A stretch of DNA of 64,000 nucleotides, from the NCBI RefSeq assembly GCF_001613165.1, contig NZ_BDBV01000003.1:1-64000 (forward strand). The letters run 5' to 3'. Within the stretch, counting starts at the first letter, position 1; every line of letters begins with the position of its first letter. A model generated the notes under the pieces. It did no database searches. It had not been told where the DNA came from and was given only the letters and a program-made list of their open reading frames with translations. This document shows positions 60,518 through 64,000 of the stretch, piece after piece. The position numbers and the translations under genes are program-made. Source of the stretch: Nocardia mexicana NBRC 108244. GTDB taxonomy: Bacteria; Actinomycetota; Actinomycetes; Mycobacteriales; Mycobacteriaceae.

Positions 60518-61957
60518 GTGCCGATGCGAATGTCTGGTCCGATAACCGTGTCGGCGCTGGTGGTTGCGGGATTGATGGCTTCGGGATCGGCGCAGCACAC
60601 GCCCGCCCGCACCAGCGCGCCGAAGACGGCGGATGCACAGTTGGCGGCCGCGACGGCGCCGACGGACTCCGGAACCACCACGGCCGACCAATCGGCGGGA
60701 CTGGTTCCGGCGGCCCCGGAACCGCCGCGCAAACTTCGCGCGATGACCAGCCCCGCCGACGGCGTGCCGCCGTTCGCCGGGACTGTCCCGCTGCGCGACA
60801 TCGCCCTACCGGGCGGCGGCGCCCTGGGCATCCCGGAGATCGTGCTGGCCGCCTACCGCAACGCCGAGCTGGCGATGCAGTCCTCGATGCCGAACTGCGG
60901 ATTGAGCTGGCATCTGCTGGCGGGCATCGGCCGCATCGAGTCCGGCCACGCCCGGCACGGCCAGACCGATGCCGCCGGCACCACGACCGGGACCATCTTC
61001 GGCCCGGCGCTGGACGGCACGCTGCCGGGCAACGAGATCATCAAGGCGTCCGACGGCGGCTATGTGCGCGCGGTCGGGCCCATGCAGTTCCTCCCCGGCA
61101 CCTGGGCGCACTACGCCTCCGACGGCAACGGCGACGGCGTGTCGGATCCGAACAATGTCTTCGACGCCTCGGTCGGCGCCGCCAAGTACCTGTGCTCGGG
61201 CGGGCTGGACCTGCGCGACCCGCAGCAGGAGCTGCGCTCGGTACTGCGCTACAACAATTCGCTGTCCTACGCGGCGAACGTGCTGAGCTGGTCCAACGCC
61301 TACAAGACCGGCGGCGCGCCGACCCAGGTCGATATCTCCCCCGGCCTGATTCCGCCCGGCACCATGCAGACCCCGCCCTCCGGCGCGGACATGATGGCGG
61401 TCAACTCCACGGTCCCGACCCCGAGCGGCGAGGCGCCGCCGCCCGAGACCGCGGCGACCACGATGCAGCCGCCGGTGCAGACCCAGGTGATGATCAACAT
61501 CCCCGGCCTGCCGCCGATCCCGTGCGGCATCTTCTGCCCGCCGCCCCCGCCGCAGCCGTGCGATCAGGTCGTGGTTCCGGCCCCGATGCCGAAACCGGGC
61601 GATCCGGCCGCGCCGGAGCAGCTGCGGTGGGCCCCGGGCGATCCGGTCCGGCCCGCGGACGCCCAGCAGGCCGATCCCAACGCGCCGCACGATCCGAACG
61701 CCCAGCCCCGCCCGGCCGCCTGCGCGCAGCCGCAGGCACAACCGGTACCCGGACAGCCGAACGGGCAACAGCCCCCGGCGCCCGCACCGGAGGCCGCGGC
61801 ACCGGAACAGCAACAGGCCGAAACCCCGGCGAAGACACCGGAACCCGGCCCGGTGGAGCCCGCCGAACCGGCCGAGTCGGTCGCCCCACTGCCGCCGCCC
61901 GCACCGGCCATGACCTTGCCCTTCGGCATCGTGATTCCGCTGCCCCCGGCGGCATAG
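60518..61957 (+). CDS. Secreted lytic transglycosylase with long Pro-rich tail
   Basis: A 479-residue exported murein hydrolase. Signal peptide about 1-26 (ITVSALVVAGLMASGSA); SLT-type catalytic domain about 110-265 with the active Glu in LLAGIGRIESGHARHG, then GPMQFLPGTWAHYASDG and DPNNVFDASVGAAKYLC. The C-terminal 200 residues are Pro/Ala/Gln-rich with a Cys-containing knot (CGIFCPPPPPQPC), a likely cell-wall spanning spacer. GTG at 60518 follows GAGGGG. Its homologue in M. tuberculosis is, from memory, Rv1230c. Confidence 0.9.
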   Translation: MPMRMSGPITVSALVVAGLMASGSAQHTPARTSAPKTADAQLAAATAPTDSGTTTADQSAGLVPAAPEPPRKLRAMTSPADGVPPFAGTVPLRDIALPGGGALGIPEIVLAAYRNAELAMQSSMPNCGLSWHLLAGIGRIESGHARHGQTDAAGTTTGTIFGPALDGTLPGNEIIKASDGGYVRAVGPMQFLPGTWAHYASDGNGDGVSDPNNVFDASVGAAKYLCSGGLDLRDPQQELRSVLRYNNSLSYAANVLSWSNAYKTGGAPTQVDISPGLIPPGTMQTPPSGADMMAVNSTVPTPSGEAPPPETAATTMQPPVQTQVMINIPGLPPIPCGIFCPPPPPQPCDQVVVPAPMPKPGDPAAPEQLRWAPGDPVRPADAQQADPNAPHDPNAQPRPAACAQPQAQPVPGQPNGQQPPAPAPEAAAPEQQQAETPAKTPEPGPVEPAEPAESVAPLPPPAPAMTLPFGIVIPLPPAA

Positions 61958-61989
61958 GAATCCCGGCTCGGAGCCAAACCGGAAAGATG

Positions 61990-62030
61990 GTCACGAAGCA
62001 GTAACGAAAAGGTCTCGGATGCGGTAACCT
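61990..62030 (+). promoter_or_regulatory. Promoter of the second transglycosylase with MtrA-like direct repeat
   Basis: GTCACGAAGCAGTAACGAA (from 61990) holds two hexamers, GTCACG and GTAACG, 11 bp apart, which resembles the tandem sites described for the cell-wall regulator MtrA. The second hexamer overlaps the -35 position of the -10 box TAACCT (62025-62030), where an activator would act. Confidence 0.5.
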
Positions 62031-62083
62031 GATCTCGTTGTGTCACGAAAAGCTCACAGCGAGCAATGGAGGGTCACCGCACC

Positions 62084-62926
62084 GTGGGACGTCACCGCAA
62101 ACAACCTGCTAGGAATGTTGGACGCGGATCTGTTATCGCATTGACTGGGCTCGTACCCGCGGGAGTCGTCGCCGTGAGCGCGGCTTCGGCGGCTGAAGTG
62201 AACACCGCCGAGCACGCGACATTGTCTGCACTGCAACAGGATCAGGACGAGCAGGCCGCGAGACCCGGGCCGTCCGCGGAGTCGGGCGGAATGCTCAAGG
62301 CGGCTAAGCACACCGGGCCGCCCGTCGTGAAAACCGTTGCGCAGCCGGACGGCCGGGTCCCGGCCGATCTCCCCGCCGGGCCGCTGGGGCTGCCCGGCGT
62401 CGCGCAGGCGGCCTACCAGAATGCCGAACGTGTTCTGGCACAGGAGAATCCGAACTGTCACATGCCGTGGTCGGTGCTGGCGGGCATCGGGCAGGTGGAG
62501 TCGCACCACGCCTACGGTAAGGCCGACGCCAAGGGTTACCCGATCGATCCGATCTACGGGCCGGTGCTGGACGGCAGCCTGGGCGGCAATCAGGTCGTGC
62601 ACGCGACCGACGGCGAACTCGACGGCGGCATGTCGTCCTACACCCGCGCCGTCGGGCCGATGCAGTTCCTCCCCGAAACCTGGCGCAAGTACGCGGCCGA
62701 CGGCGACGGCGACGGCATCTCCGATCCGCAGGACCTGTTCGACGCCGCCCTCACCGCGGGCAAGTACCTGTGCTCGGGCGACCTGGACATGAACGACCTG
62801 TCCCAGCAGTCCCGCGCCATCATGCGCTACAACAACTCGATGGCCTACGTGGCCAACGTGATGGCCTGGGAGGTCGCCTATCGCACCGGCGTCGCCCCGT
62901 CGTCCGGCCAGCTGCCGCGCATCTGA
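62084..62926 (+). CDS. Secreted lytic transglycosylase, short form
   Basis: A 280-residue exported murein hydrolase, sister of the preceding protein. The chosen GTG at 62084 gives MGRHRKQPAR, the usual start of exported wall proteins in this group, with GGAGGG 10 bp upstream (an upstream ATG at 62066 overlaps it). The SLT domain shows SVLAGIGQVESHHAYG (catalytic Glu), GPMQFLPETWRKYAADG and DPQDLFDAALTAGKYLC. No long Pro-rich tail. Both transglycosylases end 23-126 bp before their neighbours and lie in the same direction as mrp. Confidence 0.88.
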   Translation: MGRHRKQPARNVGRGSVIALTGLVPAGVVAVSAASAAEVNTAEHATLSALQQDQDEQAARPGPSAESGGMLKAAKHTGPPVVKTVAQPDGRVPADLPAGPLGLPGVAQAAYQNAERVLAQENPNCHMPWSVLAGIGQVESHHAYGKADAKGYPIDPIYGPVLDGSLGGNQVVHATDGELDGGMSSYTRAVGPMQFLPETWRKYAADGDGDGISDPQDLFDAALTAGKYLCSGDLDMNDLSQQSRAIMRYNNSMAYVANVMAWEVAYRTGVAPSSGQLPRI

Positions 62927-62949
62927 TCCCGGTAACTAGACTCGGCGAC

Positions 62950-64000
62950 ATGCCTGTGGTTACGGAATCGGATGTGCGGGGCGCCCTCGCGAAGGTGAAC
63001 GACCCGGAGATCCGCAAACCGATCACCGAGCTGGGCATGGTGAAGACCGTCGCGATCGGCGCCGACAGCAGCGTCCACGTCGAGATCTACCTGACGACGG
63101 CGGCGTGCCCGCTGCGCACCACGCTGACCGATATGGTCTCCCGGGCCGTCGCCGACGTGCCGGGCGCCGGAGCGGTCAGCGTCGAACTCGACGTGATGAG
63201 CGACGAGCAGCGCACCGAGCTGCGCAAGAAGCTGCGCGGCGATTCGGCCGAGCCGGTGATCCCGTTCGCCCAGCCCGGTTCGATGACCCGGGTGTACGCG
63301 GTCGCCTCCGGTAAGGGCGGCGTCGGAAAGTCCAGCGTGACAGTGAATCTCGCGGCATCGATGGCCGCGCGCGGGCTGTCGGTGGGCGTCCTCGACGCCG
63401 ACATCTACGGCCACTCGGTCCCGCGCATGCTGGGCACCGATCAGCGCCCCACCCAGGTGGAGCGGATGATCATGCCGCCCGTCGCGCACGACGTGAAGGT
63501 CATCTCGATCGCCATGTTCACCCAGGGCAACACCCCGGTGGTGTGGCGCGGGCCGATGCTGCACCGGGCGCTGCAGCAGTTCCTCGCCGACGTGTTCTGG
63601 GGCGACCTGGACGTGCTGCTGCTGGACCTGCCACCCGGCACCGGCGATGTCGCGATCTCGATCGCCCAGCTGATCCCCAACGCCGAGATCCTGGTGGTGA
63701 CCACGCCGCAGCCGGCCGCCGCCGAGGTGGCCGAGCGGGCCGGCGCCATCGCACTGCAGACCCGGCAGCGCATCGCGGGCGTGGTGGAGAACATGTCCTG
63801 GCTGGACCTGCCCGACGGCAGCCGCATGGAGCTCTACGGTTCCGGCGGCGGCCAGTCCGTCGCCGACCGCCTCACCAAGGCCGTCGGCGCCGAGGTCCCC
63901 CTGCTCGGCCAGATCCCGATCACCCAGGAACTGCGCGAATCCGGCGACGAGGGCACCCCGATCGTGCTGCGCGCCCCCGAAGACCCTGCGGCACAAGCCC
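62950..64000 (+). CDS. mrp: Mrp/NBP35-type iron-sulfur carrier ATPase (cut by the window end)
   Basis: The first 350 codons of a P-loop ATPase that carries Fe-S clusters. Residues 1-100 are the MIP18-like (DUF59) domain (VNDPEIRKPITELGMV, TTAACPLRTTLTDMV), followed by the deviant Walker A ASGKGGVGKSS, VGVLDADIYGHSVPRML and LLLDLPPGTGDV, diagnostic for Mrp. The reading frame continues past base 64000, so the C-terminus, including any CxxC, is not visible beyond NAEILVVTTPQPAA and VVENMSWL. Start ATG at 62950, 23 bp after the transglycosylase stop. Confidence 0.95.
   Translation, partial: MPVVTESDVRGALAKVNDPEIRKPITELGMVKTVAIGADSSVHVEIYLTTAACPLRTTLTDMVSRAVADVPGAGAVSVELDVMSDEQRTELRKKLRGDSAEPVIPFAQPGSMTRVYAVASGKGGVGKSSVTVNLAASMAARGLSVGVLDADIYGHSVPRMLGTDQRPTQVERMIMPPVAHDVKVISIAMFTQGNTPVVWRGPMLHRALQQFLADVFWGDLDVLLLDLPPGTGDVAISIAQLIPNAEILVVTTPQPAAAEVAERAGAIALQTRQRIAGVVENMSWLDLPDGSRMELYGSGGGQSVADRLTKAVGAEVPLLGQIPITQELRESGDEGTPIVLRAPEDPAAQA

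Overview
The window is a GC-rich, gene-dense chromosomal segment from a mycolic-acid actinomycete, most likely Nocardia or a close relative (inference from sequence alone). Support: the Kgd-type 2-oxoglutarate decarboxylase C-terminus, an Mtb12-like lipoprotein, MGRHRK-type secreted transglycosylases, WS/DGAT acyltransferase chemistry, many GTG starts, and, from memory, gene order recalling the M. tuberculosis mrp - Rv1230c - Rv1231c - Rv1232c - Rv1234 - corA ... kgd interval. No rRNA, tRNA, CRISPR array, insertion sequence or prophage was recognised.

Layout. 1-2.3 kb: 3' end of kgd, a strong terminator, and a vapBC toxin-antitoxin pair. 2.4-9.9 kb: a PadR/MFS efflux operon, a membrane-anchored molybdopterin oxidoreductase, a flavin amine oxidase, an HtrA-like protease with PDZ, and a TetR regulator behind a perfect palindrome. 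9.9-14.3 kb: a heterodimeric IrtAB/YbtPQ-type ABC transporter whose 3' end overlaps a convergent PAP2 phosphatase. 14.4-18.7 kb: dhaK-dhaL-dhaM, where DhaM is fused to HPr and to a full-length Enzyme I. 18.7-22 kb: a CGNR regulator divergent from an alpha/beta hydrolase, a secreted hydrolase, a VOC protein. 22-28.1 kb: lipid/ketone metabolism (FadD, HSL esterase, SDR, Baeyer-Villiger-type monooxygenase) with a divergent TetR gene; both promoters look leaderless and share one operator. 28-34.7 kb: S1 protease, MFS pump, Mtb12-like lipoprotein, a PAP2-WS/DGAT fusion and a class 2 lipase. 35-41.5 kb: an acyl-CoA operon (CaiB CoA-transferase, two dissimilar acyl-CoA dehydrogenases, a YWTD propeller, a 3-hydroxyacyl-CoA dehydrogenase) divergent from a LysR regulator. 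41.7-44 kb: a small secreted protein, a second class 2 lipase and a TetR gene with two identical-type operators 40 bp apart. 44-50 kb: a DMT transporter and an OpuC-like compatible-solute ABC system with a second, divergent solute-binding lipoprotein. 50-58.4 kb: malic enzyme, a flavoprotein, PHP, CorA, a SUFU-domain protein, a Rv1234-like membrane protein and a CitE-like lyase. 58.4-64 kb: MgtE-N/CBS protein, DUF1003 protein, two secreted lytic transglycosylases and Mrp (cut by the window end).

How the parts work together. The recurring theme is acyl-lipid turnover: secreted lipases release acids, FadD activates them, acyl-CoA dehydrogenases and 3-hydroxyacyl-CoA dehydrogenase oxidise them, and the PAP2-WS/DGAT fusion may store them as neutral lipid. 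DhaKLM could feed glycerol-derived dihydroxyacetone into the triose pool using PEP. Many local regulators sit beside visible palindromes, so regulation can be read at several loci. Two related long stem-loops lie 3' of unrelated gene pairs and may be copies of one intergenic repeat family.
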